Positions 1 to 7,768 of a DNA stretch of 30,307 nucleotides are shown piece after piece. Position 1 is the first letter of the stretch, and each line of letters starts with the position of its first letter. The stretch is from a virus, in IMG/VR virus record IMGVR_UViG_3300030389_000697, positions 1-30,307 of that record, one strand, 5' to 3'. Below the pieces are notes generated by a model that made no database searches, had not been told where the DNA came from, and saw nothing but the letters and a program-made list of their open reading frames with translations. Position numbers and translations under genes: made by a program.

Positions 1-165
1 ACGCAATTAGATACTTCAACTGGTGCTACTACAGCAACTTTACCTTTGAAGGCTATTGACATTTCACAAGATCCAGAAAATTCCGACGTAGCTAGCGCAG
101 GCACAAATGTAATCGTGGTTATTCAAAACCACGTCATGGGTGCTAAAAGCGCTGGATTAGCGTAG
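1..165 (+). CDS. Partial head/decoration-like protein, C-terminal end
   Basis: An open frame enters from the left edge and stops at TAG 163-165, giving the last 54 residues of a protein whose start lies outside the window. The visible part is rich in Thr, Ala and Val (for example TSTGATTATLPLKAID and NVIVVIQNHVMG) and looks like a beta-rich virion protein. It lies 10 nt upstream of the major capsid gene, with an AGAGG ribosome-binding sequence between them. That is where head decoration or scaffold-type genes often sit, so a head-associated role is inferred from position only. No domain can be named from this fragment. Confidence 0.6.
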   Translation, partial: TQLDTSTGATTATLPLKAIDISQDPENSDVASAGTNVIVVIQNHVMGAKSAGLA

Positions 166-175
166 AGGTTTAATA

Positions 176-1084
176 ATGGCAATTTCTAGAGCACAATTAG
201 CGAAAGAATTAGAACCAGGATTAAACGCCCTTTTCGGTTTAGAGTACAACAGGTACGAAAACGAGCACGCTGAAATCTTTGATACTGAAACTTCTGACAG
301 AGCGTTTGAAGAAGAAGTATTACTAGTAGGTTTCGGAAATGCTCCAACTAAAGCTGAAGGGCAAGGCGTAAATTTTGATACAGCAATGGAGTCATACACT
401 GCTAGATACTCTCACGAAACAATTGCATTAGCATTTGCTTTGACTGAAGAAGCTATCGAAGATAATTTGTATGACAAACTTGGTGCCAGATATACTAAAG
501 CATTAGCTAGAAGTATGGCTCACACTAAGCAAGTTAAAGCTGCTTCTGTATTAAACAACGCTTTTAACTCAAGCTTTACTGGTGGTGATGGTAAGGAGCT
601 TTGTGCTACTGATCACCCATTAGCGAGCGGCGGAACTTTTGCAAACGAACCTAGCACTGATGCTGATTTGAACGAAACTTCATTAGAAGCGGCGTTGATC
701 GATATTGCTAACTTTAAAGATGACCGAGACATGATCTTGGCTCTTCAAGGTATGAAATTAATCGTTCCTACAAATCTACAGTTCGTTGCTGATAGACTGT
801 TACAAACACCTGGTAGAGTTGGAACTGCTGATAACGATATTAACGCTATTAGAAACATGGGAATGTTACCTAATGGTTATGTTGTAAATCACTTCTTAAC
901 AGATACAGACGCGTTCTTCATCAAAACTGATTGCCCAGATGGGTTTAAACATTTTGAAAGAACTCCTTTGTCAACTGCAATGGAAGGTGATTTTGATACT
1001 GGTAATATGCGTTTCAAGGCTAGAGAAAGATATTCATTTGGTTTCTCTAACCCAAGAGCAGTTTACGGATCTAAAGGAGCTTAA
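176..1084 (+). CDS. Major capsid protein (HK97-fold type)
   Basis: A 302-aa protein of the usual length for a small major capsid protein. It has an acidic alpha-helical N-terminal region, a central segment around residues 80-130 (LAFALTEEAIEDNLYDKLGA, then a helix with many Ala and Lys), and a beta-rich C-terminal part ending in FSNPRAVYGSKGA. The pattern recalls capsid proteins of the Mu gpT/HK97-fold families. The start has AGAGG 10 nt upstream. A strong terminator and a new leader follow, so it may end a highly expressed head transcript. The capsid call rests on length, composition, position and family resemblance; exact family membership was not tested. Confidence 0.8.
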   Translation: MAISRAQLAKELEPGLNALFGLEYNRYENEHAEIFDTETSDRAFEEEVLLVGFGNAPTKAEGQGVNFDTAMESYTARYSHETIALAFALTEEAIEDNLYDKLGARYTKALARSMAHTKQVKAASVLNNAFNSSFTGGDGKELCATDHPLASGGTFANEPSTDADLNETSLEAALIDIANFKDDRDMILALQGMKLIVPTNLQFVADRLLQTPGRVGTADNDINAIRNMGMLPNGYVVNHFLTDTDAFFIKTDCPDGFKHFERTPLSTAMEGDFDTGNMRFKARERYSFGFSNPRAVYGSKGA

Positions 1085-1140
1085 TCTTAGTACTGATTTA
1101 TAAGAAGTAAATCCCACTTTTTAACTCAAGGGATAAAAGA

Positions 1141-1167
1141 AAGGCATCGACGGATGCCTTTTTTTTT
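1141..1167 (+). terminator. Rho-independent terminator after the capsid gene
   Basis: A perfect 8-bp stem AAGGCATC / GATGCCTT (1141-1148 and 1153-1160) closes a GACG loop. The right arm runs directly into a T tract, giving nine T in a row. It lies 57 nt after the capsid stop codon and is the clearest intrinsic terminator in the window. It would end or attenuate the head-gene transcript. Confidence 0.9.
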
Positions 1168-1177
1168 GGCAGAAAAA

Positions 1178-1260
1178 TTGCTATCCTATGACAACTAGGA
1201 TTAATTATCCGTTACTGACTGACCTAGCAGACTCGCCAAGACAGTAACACTACGGAGGTA
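1178..1260 (+). promoter_or_regulatory. Structured leader upstream of the 160-aa structural gene
   Basis: Between the terminator and the ATG at 1265 lie two perfect inverted repeats: ATCCTA/TAGGAT (1183-1188, 1196-1201, 7-nt loop) and GTTACTG/CAGTAAC (1211-1217, 1242-1248, 24-nt loop). A strong GGAGG (about 1254-1258) follows. A weak -35-like TTGCTA lies at 1178-1183, but no good -10 is seen at the right distance, so a promoter here is only a guess. The second hairpin ends just before the ribosome-binding site and could affect translation or mRNA stability. Confidence 0.45.
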
Positions 1261-1264
1261 AAAA

Positions 1265-1747
1265 ATGGCAAACACAACTTTTAACGGTCCAGTTAGATCT
1301 GAGAATGGTTTTAAAACTATTATTAAAGATAGCACAACTGGCGGATTAACTAATGAAATGACTCTTTCAACTTACAGCACTTCTATTACTATTGCTGCTT
1401 CTGGAACTGACCACAAAGAAAGTTCTATTGGAATACCATCAAACTTTATTCCAATGGGTGTAGCAATCACTGTAACTAGTGCTGCAGCTAACGCAGTAAA
1501 CTTAGTAGATATTGGTACTGATGCAGACACTGATGGTTTCGTAGATGGTATCTCAGTTGCTATTAACTCAACTGGTTTCAAAGGATTCTTCCCTTGCAAC
1601 GGAGTTTTAGGTATGTCTGGTGGTACTACAACTGCAGCTACTGAAACAGCTGATGAAGTCGAAGTAGTTATTTCTGGAACAGCAGGAGCTGGTGGAGTAG
1701 TAGCGTTAAAATTCTTTGGAATTGCTTCCGATTCACCAACTGCATAA
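1265..1747 (+). CDS. Virion structural protein, decoration-like
   Basis: 160 aa, poor in Lys/Arg and very rich in Thr, Ser, Ala, Gly and Val. It has alternating beta-strand patterns (TSITIAASGT, VVISGTAGAGG) and no membrane segment or catalytic motif. It has a strong GGAGG site. The position after the capsid gene and terminator, and the composition, fit a capsid decoration or head fibre protein. No family is recognised with certainty. The long minus-strand frame covering this gene and the next is a shadow. Confidence 0.65.
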   Translation: MANTTFNGPVRSENGFKTIIKDSTTGGLTNEMTLSTYSTSITIAASGTDHKESSIGIPSNFIPMGVAITVTSAAANAVNLVDIGTDADTDGFVDGISVAINSTGFKGFFPCNGVLGMSGGTTTAATETADEVEVVISGTAGAGGVVALKFFGIASDSPTA

Positions 1748-1759
1748 TAGGAGCTAACT

Positions 1760-2035
1760 ATGGCAGTTTCTGATGTTGTAACAGCTTCTGTAACTTCAAC
1801 TGGCGACATGACTACTAGACGTTCAAGACTTCGTGGTTTTGTAGTTTCAGGTGGAGCTTCAGATGGCACAGTTACTTTTAAAAATACTAGTTCAGGAGCA
1901 ACACTATTGGTGTTGCCCGTGAACGCTGACACTACAGAAACATTAAATATTCCAGATAATGGCGTATTGTTTTCAAGTGGCATACATGCAACTTTATCTA
2001 ATATAGATAGAGTAACTATATTCTTTACAGGATAA
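1760..2035 (+). CDS. Small beta-rich structural protein
   Basis: 91 aa, starting 12 nt after the previous stop with an AGGAG site. It contains VTASVTSTGDMTTRRSRLRG and then short beta-strand-like stretches (GTVTFKNTSSGATLLVLPV). Small proteins of this type in phage head operons are often head decoration or head-completion factors, but nothing diagnostic is seen. It is co-directional and almost contiguous with its neighbours, so it is probably co-transcribed with the 160-aa gene. Confidence 0.6.
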   Translation: MAVSDVVTASVTSTGDMTTRRSRLRGFVVSGGASDGTVTFKNTSSGATLLVLPVNADTTETLNIPDNGVLFSSGIHATLSNIDRVTIFFTG

Positions 2036-2048
2036 AGAGGAGTATTAA

Positions 2049-2270
2049 ATGGTTTATAAAAGAACTAAAGGCTATGGCAAAGGTGGCATGGCTAAAAAGA
2101 CTAAAGGCTATCGTGGTGGTGGCATGATGAAAAAAACCAAAGGTTATCGTGGCGGTGGTGCAATGAAAAAAACCAAAGGCTACAGAGCTGGAGGAAAAGC
2201 CACCAAAGGGTATAGCAAAGGCGGTAAAGCAACTAAAGGTTACAGAAGAGGCGGCGCTGCTAAAAAATAA
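2049..2270 (+). CDS. Highly basic KTKGYR-repeat protein
   Basis: 73 aa made almost wholly of a tandem unit of about 8-13 residues with core TKGY(R/G/S), followed by a GG-rich linker (six copies). There are no acidic residues, and the estimated net charge is above +20. It has a good AGAGGAG site. Low-complexity basic proteins with TKGY repeats are known to me from marine phage genomes, without function. The composition fits binding to nucleic acid, for example DNA condensation in the head. The position among head genes suggests a packaged protein. Function is inference. Confidence 0.7.
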   Translation: MVYKRTKGYGKGGMAKKTKGYRGGGMMKKTKGYRGGGAMKKTKGYRAGGKATKGYSKGGKATKGYRRGGAAKK

Positions 2271-2293
2271 ATAAAAAGAAGATTGAGGTATAA

Positions 2294-2974
2294 ATGCCAT
2301 ATTTGATGAGCAATGTCCCATACTTTAAGTGTTGGGTAAGAAGAGAGTTTACATGTAATCATTTACGCTATCATGGAGAGTATTTACATGCGCTAGCAAT
2401 AGCCGTAAATACAATCCCTGATAGATCATTAAGCTTTCAAGTTGTCTTTACTGGATGTGAAATAGACGACGAAGATTGGGAAGAAGGTAATATTCATGGT
2501 GGTGCTATGTGGGCAAGAATGCCTATCCAGGCACTAGTTGCTGATGTGCCTTTAGATGAATGGCCAGAACCTATGGAAGATCATTTGTGTCAACCATGGG
2601 ATTGTGAGTCTAGACATCATTCAATCATAACCATGGATAGAGTAAGTTCTTCTCCATGGATGTGTAAGATCGATAATAAATTTTATCAAGGTAAATATTT
2701 ATTTACTGTAGATTATACAGACCATGAGATAGCAGATGATCCTGCTCAACATAAGCAATCACATGTGATATATTTAACAGACGCTGGAAAGTGGACTGGT
2801 AATATAGTTGCACTTCCTAACAATAGAGTTAGAGCAACTAGCCCGGCTTTGTGGAGAACTGGCGAAGGAGCACCTGATTTTACTCCTTCACAGCATCTAC
2901 ATTCTGCTGAAGGCCATGAAAGTTATTTAGATCCTAGGATAACTTTTAATAATTTATATAGTGATGAGGATTAA
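2294..2974 (+). CDS. Conserved-looking phage protein of unknown function
   Basis: 226 aa with GAGG 7 nt before the ATG. It is rich in His, Trp, Cys and acidic residues, for example CEIDDEDWEEGNIHGGAMWA and HLCQPWDCESRHH, with six Cys. It has no membrane segment. Scattered His/Cys could bind metal, but there is no regular CxxC motif. It sits between the repeat protein and the first adaptor, so a head or connector role is likely from context. I do not recognise a named family. Confidence 0.65.
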   Translation: MPYLMSNVPYFKCWVRREFTCNHLRYHGEYLHALAIAVNTIPDRSLSFQVVFTGCEIDDEDWEEGNIHGGAMWARMPIQALVADVPLDEWPEPMEDHLCQPWDCESRHHSIITMDRVSSSPWMCKIDNKFYQGKYLFTVDYTDHEIADDPAQHKQSHVIYLTDAGKWTGNIVALPNNRVRATSPALWRTGEGAPDFTPSQHLHSAEGHESYLDPRITFNNLYSDED

Positions 2975-2976
2975 AC

Positions 2977-3645
2977 ATGGCAACATCAAACAGTACAGAC
3001 TTTGAACCAAATGTCGCAGAGTTTATCGAAGAAGCTTATGAAAGATGTGGTTTAGAGTTAAGAACTGGATATGATTTAAAATCAGCAAGAAGATCTATTA
3101 ATCTTATGTTAGCTGAATGGGCTAACAGAGGATTAAACCAATGGACAATATCTGAGGCTACACAAACAGTTACTGAAGGCACTAGAGAATATACTTTGGA
3201 TTCTAATGTGATAGATATTTTAGATGTAGTGTTAAGAAGAACTGAAGGTTCAACTACTACTGATACACAAATGTCTAGAGTAAGTAGAAGTGAATACATA
3301 AACATTCCAACCAAAGGAACTAAAGCTAGACCTAATCAATATTTTTTAGATAAACAAAACACACCAGTTTTAAAAATATGGCCAGCACCAGAAAACTCTA
3401 CTGATATTTTAGTATTTAATAAAATGGTAAGAATGGACGATGCTGATAAAGCAACTAACACTGTAGATATGCCATTTAGATTTTATCCTTGTTTTGTTGC
3501 TGGTTTAGCCTATTACTTATCTATGAAAAGAAATCCACAATTAACAGAACAATTAAAAATGATATACGAAGAAGAATTTAGAAGAGCTGCTGATGAGGAT
3601 GGAGATCGAGCTTCTTTTAGAATTAACCCTTCACAAAGTTTATAA
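2977..3645 (+). CDS. Head-tail adaptor protein 1 (P22 gp4/SU10-type)
   Basis: 222 aa. The N-terminal helical region has the pattern FIEEAYERCGLELRTGYDLK, then ARRSINLMLAEWANRGLNQW, which is typical of podovirus adaptor proteins under the portal. A beta-rich middle part follows (TREYTLDSNVIDILDVVLRR, VLKIWPAPE), then C-terminal helices. A second adaptor-like gene lies at 3996. The known role of this family is to join the portal to the tail nozzle. It starts 2 nt after the previous stop, in a coupled operon. The family call is by pattern recognition. Confidence 0.75.
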   Translation: MATSNSTDFEPNVAEFIEEAYERCGLELRTGYDLKSARRSINLMLAEWANRGLNQWTISEATQTVTEGTREYTLDSNVIDILDVVLRRTEGSTTTDTQMSRVSRSEYINIPTKGTKARPNQYFLDKQNTPVLKIWPAPENSTDILVFNKMVRMDDADKATNTVDMPFRFYPCFVAGLAYYLSMKRNPQLTEQLKMIYEEEFRRAADEDGDRASFRINPSQSL

Positions 3646-3983
3646 TGGCTTACGCAAAAGGCAAACAAGCATACGGAATATGTGACATATCTGGGTTTAG
3701 ATACAAACTAAAAGATATGAAAAAAACTTGGAATGGATTATTAGTAGGTCCTGATCAATGGAATGCGAAACATCCGCAGTTAGAACCAAAGAAACATACA
3801 GCAGACCCAGAAGCTCTATTTAATCCTAGACCAGATAGATCGGAAGATGGCGGAAAAGGGTTTGTAGTCATAACAGCTACACAAATTACACAAAACTTTT
3901 CTATGTTGCCTAATACTATTCCAAGTAAATTTGAAGTAGAAAAACTTACTTCTAATTTAGGAATTGTAAGTGTTATAGTTTGA
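3645..3983 (+). CDS. Small structural/connector protein
   Basis: 112 aa; its ATG overlaps the TAA of adaptor 1 by one base (TAATG). The N-terminal part has GICDISGFRYKLKDMKKTWNG followed by a Trp- and His-containing segment (GPDQWNAKHPQLEPKKH). The C-terminal part is beta-rich. Similar short proteins sit between adaptor genes in marine podoviruses to my knowledge. A stopper or connector role is inferred only from position. Confidence 0.6.
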   Translation: MAYAKGKQAYGICDISGFRYKLKDMKKTWNGLLVGPDQWNAKHPQLEPKKHTADPEALFNPRPDRSEDGGKGFVVITATQITQNFSMLPNTIPSKFEVEKLTSNLGIVSVIV

Positions 3984-3997
3984 TATAATTTAATTAT
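3984..3997 (+). promoter_or_regulatory. Extended -10 (TGATATAAT) with AT palindrome at an SD-less start
   Basis: TGA-TATAAT (3981-3989) is a perfect extended -10 box. It is followed after 6 nt by the ATG of adaptor 2 (3996), which has no Shine-Dalgarno sequence. A transcript starting about 7 nt after the -10 would be leaderless. The box overlaps the palindrome ATAATTTAATTAT (3985-3997), which recurs exactly at 10535-10547. No good -35 is present. AT-rich chance matches are possible. Confidence 0.5.
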
Positions 3998-4676
3998 GAC
4001 TTACACAGAACTACAAGATTTAATTAAAAATTTTTGTGATAGTACGGAAACTACTTTTGTTAATACAATTGCAGATTTTATTAAAAATACAGAAGAGAGA
4101 ATATTTCAGTTAGTTGAATTTGATTTTTTTAGAAAAAATGTAACTGGAACTTTTACATCCGGGAACAGATTTTTAACAACACCTTCTGATTACATAGCTA
4201 GTTTTTCTTTAGCAGTATTAGACTCTGGCGGAGATTATCATTATCTTTTAAAAAAACATCCTACATTTATGCAAGAGTATTCAGAAGATCCAGCTGATAC
4301 TAATTTAAGAGGCCTGCCTTTATATTATGCTGATTTTGATAAAGAACTTTCTACAGCATCTAACAACGGATCTACCATAACAGTAAGCCCAGTTCCCGAT
4401 TCAAACTATACAGCTGAACTTCACTACCTTTACAAACCAGCTTCTTTAACATCTGGTTCTGGCAGTGGCACAACTTGGTTATCAACAAATGCAAGAACCG
4501 CTTTATTATATGGGTCTTTAGTTGAAGCCTATACTTTTTTAAAAGGAGAACCAGATTTATTAGCACAATATGAAAAAAGATTTATGGAAGAGATAGCAAG
4601 ACTTAAAAACAGAGCAGAGGGTAGAAGCAGAAGAGACGAATACAGAGCAGACGCACTAAGAACAAACGTAACTTAA
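3996..4676 (+). CDS. Head-tail adaptor protein 2 (SU10-type adaptor)
   Basis: 226 aa. The N-terminal part TYTELQDLIKNFCDSTETTF, then FIKNTEERIFQLVEFDFFRK, is typical of SU10-type adaptor proteins. The middle part has the common motif NRFLTTPSDYIASFSLAV. The C-terminal helices end in a basic region (RLKNRAEGRSRRDEYRADA). It has the same length class as the gene at 2977 and probably forms another ring of the neck or tail. There is no Shine-Dalgarno sequence; translation probably relies on a leaderless transcript or on coupling to the gene ending at 3983. Confidence 0.75.
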   Translation: MTYTELQDLIKNFCDSTETTFVNTIADFIKNTEERIFQLVEFDFFRKNVTGTFTSGNRFLTTPSDYIASFSLAVLDSGGDYHYLLKKHPTFMQEYSEDPADTNLRGLPLYYADFDKELSTASNNGSTITVSPVPDSNYTAELHYLYKPASLTSGSGSGTTWLSTNARTALLYGSLVEAYTFLKGEPDLLAQYEKRFMEEIARLKNRAEGRSRRDEYRADALRTNVT

Positions 4677-4688
4677 AGAGGAAAAAAA

Positions 4689-5456
4689 ATGGAGAAGATT
4701 CAAGAACTTCAAGGTAAAAAAATAGCTTTAGTTGGCTTAGGAAAAAGTTGGTTTGACTTCGCACTAACTAGATCTAATGGTGAACAGTTTGATGAAATAT
4801 GGGTAATCAATGCTGTAGCCAATGTAATTAAACACGATAGAGTTTTTATGATGGACCCAGCTTCTAGATTTTTAGATAGTGATGACGCTGGATTACAAAC
4901 TAACGGTATGAAAGAAGTTTTATTAGATCATGAAGGTCCTATTTATACGTGTGAATTAGATGATCGTTGTCCAGGATTAGTTGAATACCCAATCAAAAAA
5001 ATTGTAGAAGAAACTAATTCACACTATTTAAACAATACGGTTGCCTATGCAATAGCCTTTGCTTATTGGCACAAAGTTGGCTCTTTGCATTTATTTGGTA
5101 TAGATTTTGGCTATAAAGGTAATTTGTATTTTGCCGAAGCTGGTAGAGCTTGTTGTGAATATTGGTTAGCTAATTGTATGAGCGCAGGCATAAAAGTTGG
5201 AGTGGCCGCTTCTAGTTACCTATTAGATACGGCAGTGAAGCCAGAAGAAAAACTATACGGCTATCACAGATTGGAAGACCCTTTATTTGTTGATTTTGAT
5301 TTTGAAAAACAAAAATTAAAAGTTAAAAAAAAGAGTGAAATGAATATAAAACAATATGTACCACAACCAACATTGGTAGGCAGAGAAGATGATAAAGCAG
5401 AAATAAAAATTAAAGAAATGTTAGAAGAAAGTCATAACGAGCCAAAAAAATGGTAA
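4689..5456 (+). CDS. Rossmann-like protein, DUF115/GT42-like
   Basis: 255 aa. It begins with a Rossmann-type strand-loop (KKIALVGLGKSWFDFALTRS), followed by WVINAVANVIKHDRVFMMDP and later GSLHLFGIDFGYKGNLYFAE. This arrangement (GxGxS-like loop, D-P, FGIDF) resembles the DUF115/MAF flagellar-glycosylation and GT42 sialyltransferase-like fold. The C-terminal 60 residues are charged and probably flexible. The start has AAGAGG 9 nt upstream. It stands between adaptor and tail genes, so it could modify surface sugars or a virion protein. The fold is a moderate-confidence guess and the activity is unknown. Confidence 0.55.
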   Translation: MEKIQELQGKKIALVGLGKSWFDFALTRSNGEQFDEIWVINAVANVIKHDRVFMMDPASRFLDSDDAGLQTNGMKEVLLDHEGPIYTCELDDRCPGLVEYPIKKIVEETNSHYLNNTVAYAIAFAYWHKVGSLHLFGIDFGYKGNLYFAEAGRACCEYWLANCMSAGIKVGVAASSYLLDTAVKPEEKLYGYHRLEDPLFVDFDFEKQKLKVKKKSEMNIKQYVPQPTLVGREDDKAEIKIKEMLEESHNEPKKW

Positions 5457-5743
5457 TAAAAATAACACCAGATGGAGTACCAGAGTTAGGAGTAGTAGAA
5501 ACTAAAACATCAAACTTTGGCGGACATCCTCCAGAATTTTGGGCAGAGAGATTAGCTGAAAAAATAGTTGGCTATTCTGAAAACAATGAACCTCATGTTG
5601 TAGAGCAAGCAAAGGCTTATAAAGAGCAAATAAAACAAGTTTGTTTAATTTACATAAAAAATGCTATAAAATCTTACAAAGCCACTTTAATTCAAGAACT
5701 GATAAAAGGTGGCGAAGAAGAACTAGCTAAAATTTTAAAATAG
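5450..5743 (+). CDS. Small hypothetical protein, helical
   Basis: 97 aa; its start overlaps the end of the previous gene by 7 nt, which suggests translational coupling. The N-terminal part has a motif ending in GGHPPEFWAERLAEKIV, which I recognise as common in small marine phage proteins of unknown role. The rest is helical and amphipathic with Lys and Glu. No catalytic motif is seen. A structural or assembly role is possible from context. Confidence 0.6.
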   Translation: MVIKITPDGVPELGVVETKTSNFGGHPPEFWAERLAEKIVGYSENNEPHVVEQAKAYKEQIKQVCLIYIKNAIKSYKATLIQELIKGGEEELAKILK

Positions 5744-5768
5744 TTTTAGCTTATTATGAGGAATAAAC

Positions 5769-6197
5769 ATGGCAATTACTTCTACTTTAACCAGTAGTTT
5801 TAAAAAAGAACTTTTAGAAGCGGTTCATAATTTTAAAAACTCTGGGGGCGATACTTTTAAATTAGCTTTATATACTAGTTCTGCAACTTTAGGAGCTACC
5901 ACAACTGCTTTCGTAACAACTGGACAAGCTTCTGGTACGAACTACACTTCTGGAGGAGGAACTTTAACAAGAATAGATCCTTCTTTAGATGGCACCACTG
6001 CTATAACTGATTTTTCAGATTTAACTTTTGGAACTGCTACTATTACAGCCAGAGGTTGTATGATCTATAACAGTTCTGACTCTAATAAATCAGTAGCTAC
6101 TATAGATTTTGGCGGAGATAAAACTTCTACTGCTGGAGACTTCACTATAGTTTTTCCTGCAGCTGGAGCAAGCACAGCTATTATAAGAATAGCGTAG
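5769..6197 (+). CDS. Phage tail-region structural protein
   Basis: 142 aa with a GAGG site 9 nt upstream. The N-terminal part ITSTLTSSFKKELLEAVHNF is followed by FKLALYTSSATLGATTTAF, a pattern common in short marine phage tail proteins, then Gly/Thr-rich beta strands to the end. It lies just before the S74 fibre gene and probably forms part of the tail tip or fibre base. Function is inferred. Confidence 0.6.
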   Translation: MAITSTLTSSFKKELLEAVHNFKNSGGDTFKLALYTSSATLGATTTAFVTTGQASGTNYTSGGGTLTRIDPSLDGTTAITDFSDLTFGTATITARGCMIYNSSDSNKSVATIDFGGDKTSTAGDFTIVFPAAGASTAIIRIA

Positions 6198-6206
6198 GCG
6201 GTCGAC

Positions 6207-7403
6207 ATGGCTATTACCTTAAATGATAGGGTAAAAGAGACCACCACTTCTACTGGTACAGGAACGATAAATTTAGCTGGTGCCGAAACTGGCTTTGAAT
6301 CTTTTGTAACAGGTATTGGTAATGGAGTCCAAACTTATTACGCTATCGTACATCAAGCCGCAGATGAATTTGAGATTGGTATAGGAACAGTTACCGATGG
6401 CTCTCCAGACACTTTAAGCAGAACTTCAATTATTAGTAGTACTAACTCAGACTCTGCTGTTAATTTTTCTGCGGGAACTAAAGATGTATTTTGTACTGTA
6501 CCAGCAGAAAGAATGATTTTTGCTGATAATGGTCCTATCGTAAAAATACCTTTTGAAGCTACTGTAGGTACAGGTACCGCAGACCCACTTGGTTTAGTAT
6601 ATTCAGGATTAAGATTTGCGGTAAATGAACAAGATGCATCTAAAACAGGCTCCATATCAATAAATGGAGGTAATGCTGCAAGAATAGATTTTGGTGTAGG
6701 TGGAACTGCACTTCTTAGAGTCTACAATGATGCCTCAAACTTTACAGAATTTAAAAGAACAACCAACCATCCAATTGTTTTTGCTGTAAATAATGCAGAA
6801 ACTGCAAGATTTATGAGCACAGAATTAAAACTTGCCTCTGGCAAGAAACTTACAGGTGGTGACTCAAGTGGAACAGGTACAGATTTTACAATTCAATCAG
6901 ACCACAGAATAGAGTTTATATCGGCTAGTAAAGGAACTGTTATATTTAAAGACCAAGGAACTGCTTATGCCTTACTTGAAAGACCTACAGGCACAAACGA
7001 TCTTGATATACAAAATCCTATTTCAGACGGAGATATAACTTTCGTTGGTAATGATGGCGGCAGCACAATAACTGCCCTTACTCTTGACATGTCTGAAGCA
7101 GGTGCTGCAACTTTTAACGACAATGTTACAGCTTTCTCAGATGAAAGACTGAAAGATAATATTGAAACTATAGAAAATGGTTTAGATAAAGTAGAACAAC
7201 TTAGAGGTGTGACTTACACCAGAGATGAAAAAGAAAGTATTGGTGTTATAGCTCAAGAAGTAGAAAAGATTCTGCCAGAAATTGTATTAACTGCTGATGA
7301 TGAAATGGGTACTAAATCTGTTGATTACAGCAGACTAACCGCAGTATTAATAGAAGCTGTAAAAGATTTATCAGCTAGAGTAAAAGAATTGGAAGATAAA
7401 TAA
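6207..7403 (+). CDS. Tail fibre/spike with C-terminal S74 intramolecular chaperone
   Basis: 398 aa. The N-terminal 100 residues (TLNDRVKETTTSTGTGTINL) look like a fibre-attachment domain, and the middle is a beta-rich shaft. Residues about 311-398 are a typical peptidase S74 chaperone: SDERLKDNI with the nucleophile Ser311 and Lys316, then ESIGVIAQEVEKILPEIV and VDYSRLTAVLIEAVKDL, ending in a trimeric coiled coil. In this family the domain guides trimer folding and then cuts itself off at the Ser. This is probably a receptor-binding fibre. Confidence 0.85.
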   Translation: MAITLNDRVKETTTSTGTGTINLAGAETGFESFVTGIGNGVQTYYAIVHQAADEFEIGIGTVTDGSPDTLSRTSIISSTNSDSAVNFSAGTKDVFCTVPAERMIFADNGPIVKIPFEATVGTGTADPLGLVYSGLRFAVNEQDASKTGSISINGGNAARIDFGVGGTALLRVYNDASNFTEFKRTTNHPIVFAVNNAETARFMSTELKLASGKKLTGGDSSGTGTDFTIQSDHRIEFISASKGTVIFKDQGTAYALLERPTGTNDLDIQNPISDGDITFVGNDGGSTITALTLDMSEAGAATFNDNVTAFSDERLKDNIETIENGLDKVEQLRGVTYTRDEKESIGVIAQEVEKILPEIVLTADDEMGTKSVDYSRLTAVLIEAVKDLSARVKELEDK

Positions 7404-7768
7404 TGGCAATAGATTATACCTGGGATGTAAAAACTGTAGATGTTAAAGAGATAGATGGTAAAGCCGATACTGTTTTTAATGTTCATTGGGTGCTTATTGG
7501 AACTGACAATGATCGTTTAATTAAAGATGAACTAGGAAATGACAAAGCAGTTATTGAAAGATCTTCTGGCACAATAGCCTTAGATACTTCTGATTTATCA
7601 AATTTTATTCCTTTTTCAGATTTAACAACAAGCAAAGTACAAGGTTGGGTTGAAACTGCTTTAAATAAAATAAATAAAAATGAGGTTCAAACTCAAAAAG
7701 ATTCTATTGCTTTGGCTATAGAAAATATAATAAATCCGCCTTTTCAAACTAAAACTTTAGATAAATAA
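7403..7768 (+). CDS. Small tail-fibre-associated protein
   Basis: 121 aa; its ATG overlaps the TAA of the S74 fibre by one base (TAATG), and its own stop overlaps the next start in the same way. It begins AIDYTWDVKTVDVKEIDGKA, then VFNVHWVLIGTDND, and ends in helices (VQGWVETALNKINKNEVQTQ). Proteins of this kind lie next to fibre genes in marine phages and may be fibre assembly factors. The tight coupling supports joint expression; the role is not proven. Confidence 0.6.
   Translation: MAIDYTWDVKTVDVKEIDGKADTVFNVHWVLIGTDNDRLIKDELGNDKAVIERSSGTIALDTSDLSNFIPFSDLTTSKVQGWVETALNKINKNEVQTQKDSIALAIENIINPPFQTKTLDK

Noticed and set aside
1372-1983. 203-aa minus-strand ORF
   Set aside because: It covers two well-placed plus-strand structural genes with good SDs; its Thr/Val/Pro-rich composition is that of an antisense shadow.
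2025-2321. 98-aa minus-strand ORF
   Set aside because: It is the antisense of the TKGY repeat gene, which explains its repeated Ala/Thr/Phe pattern.
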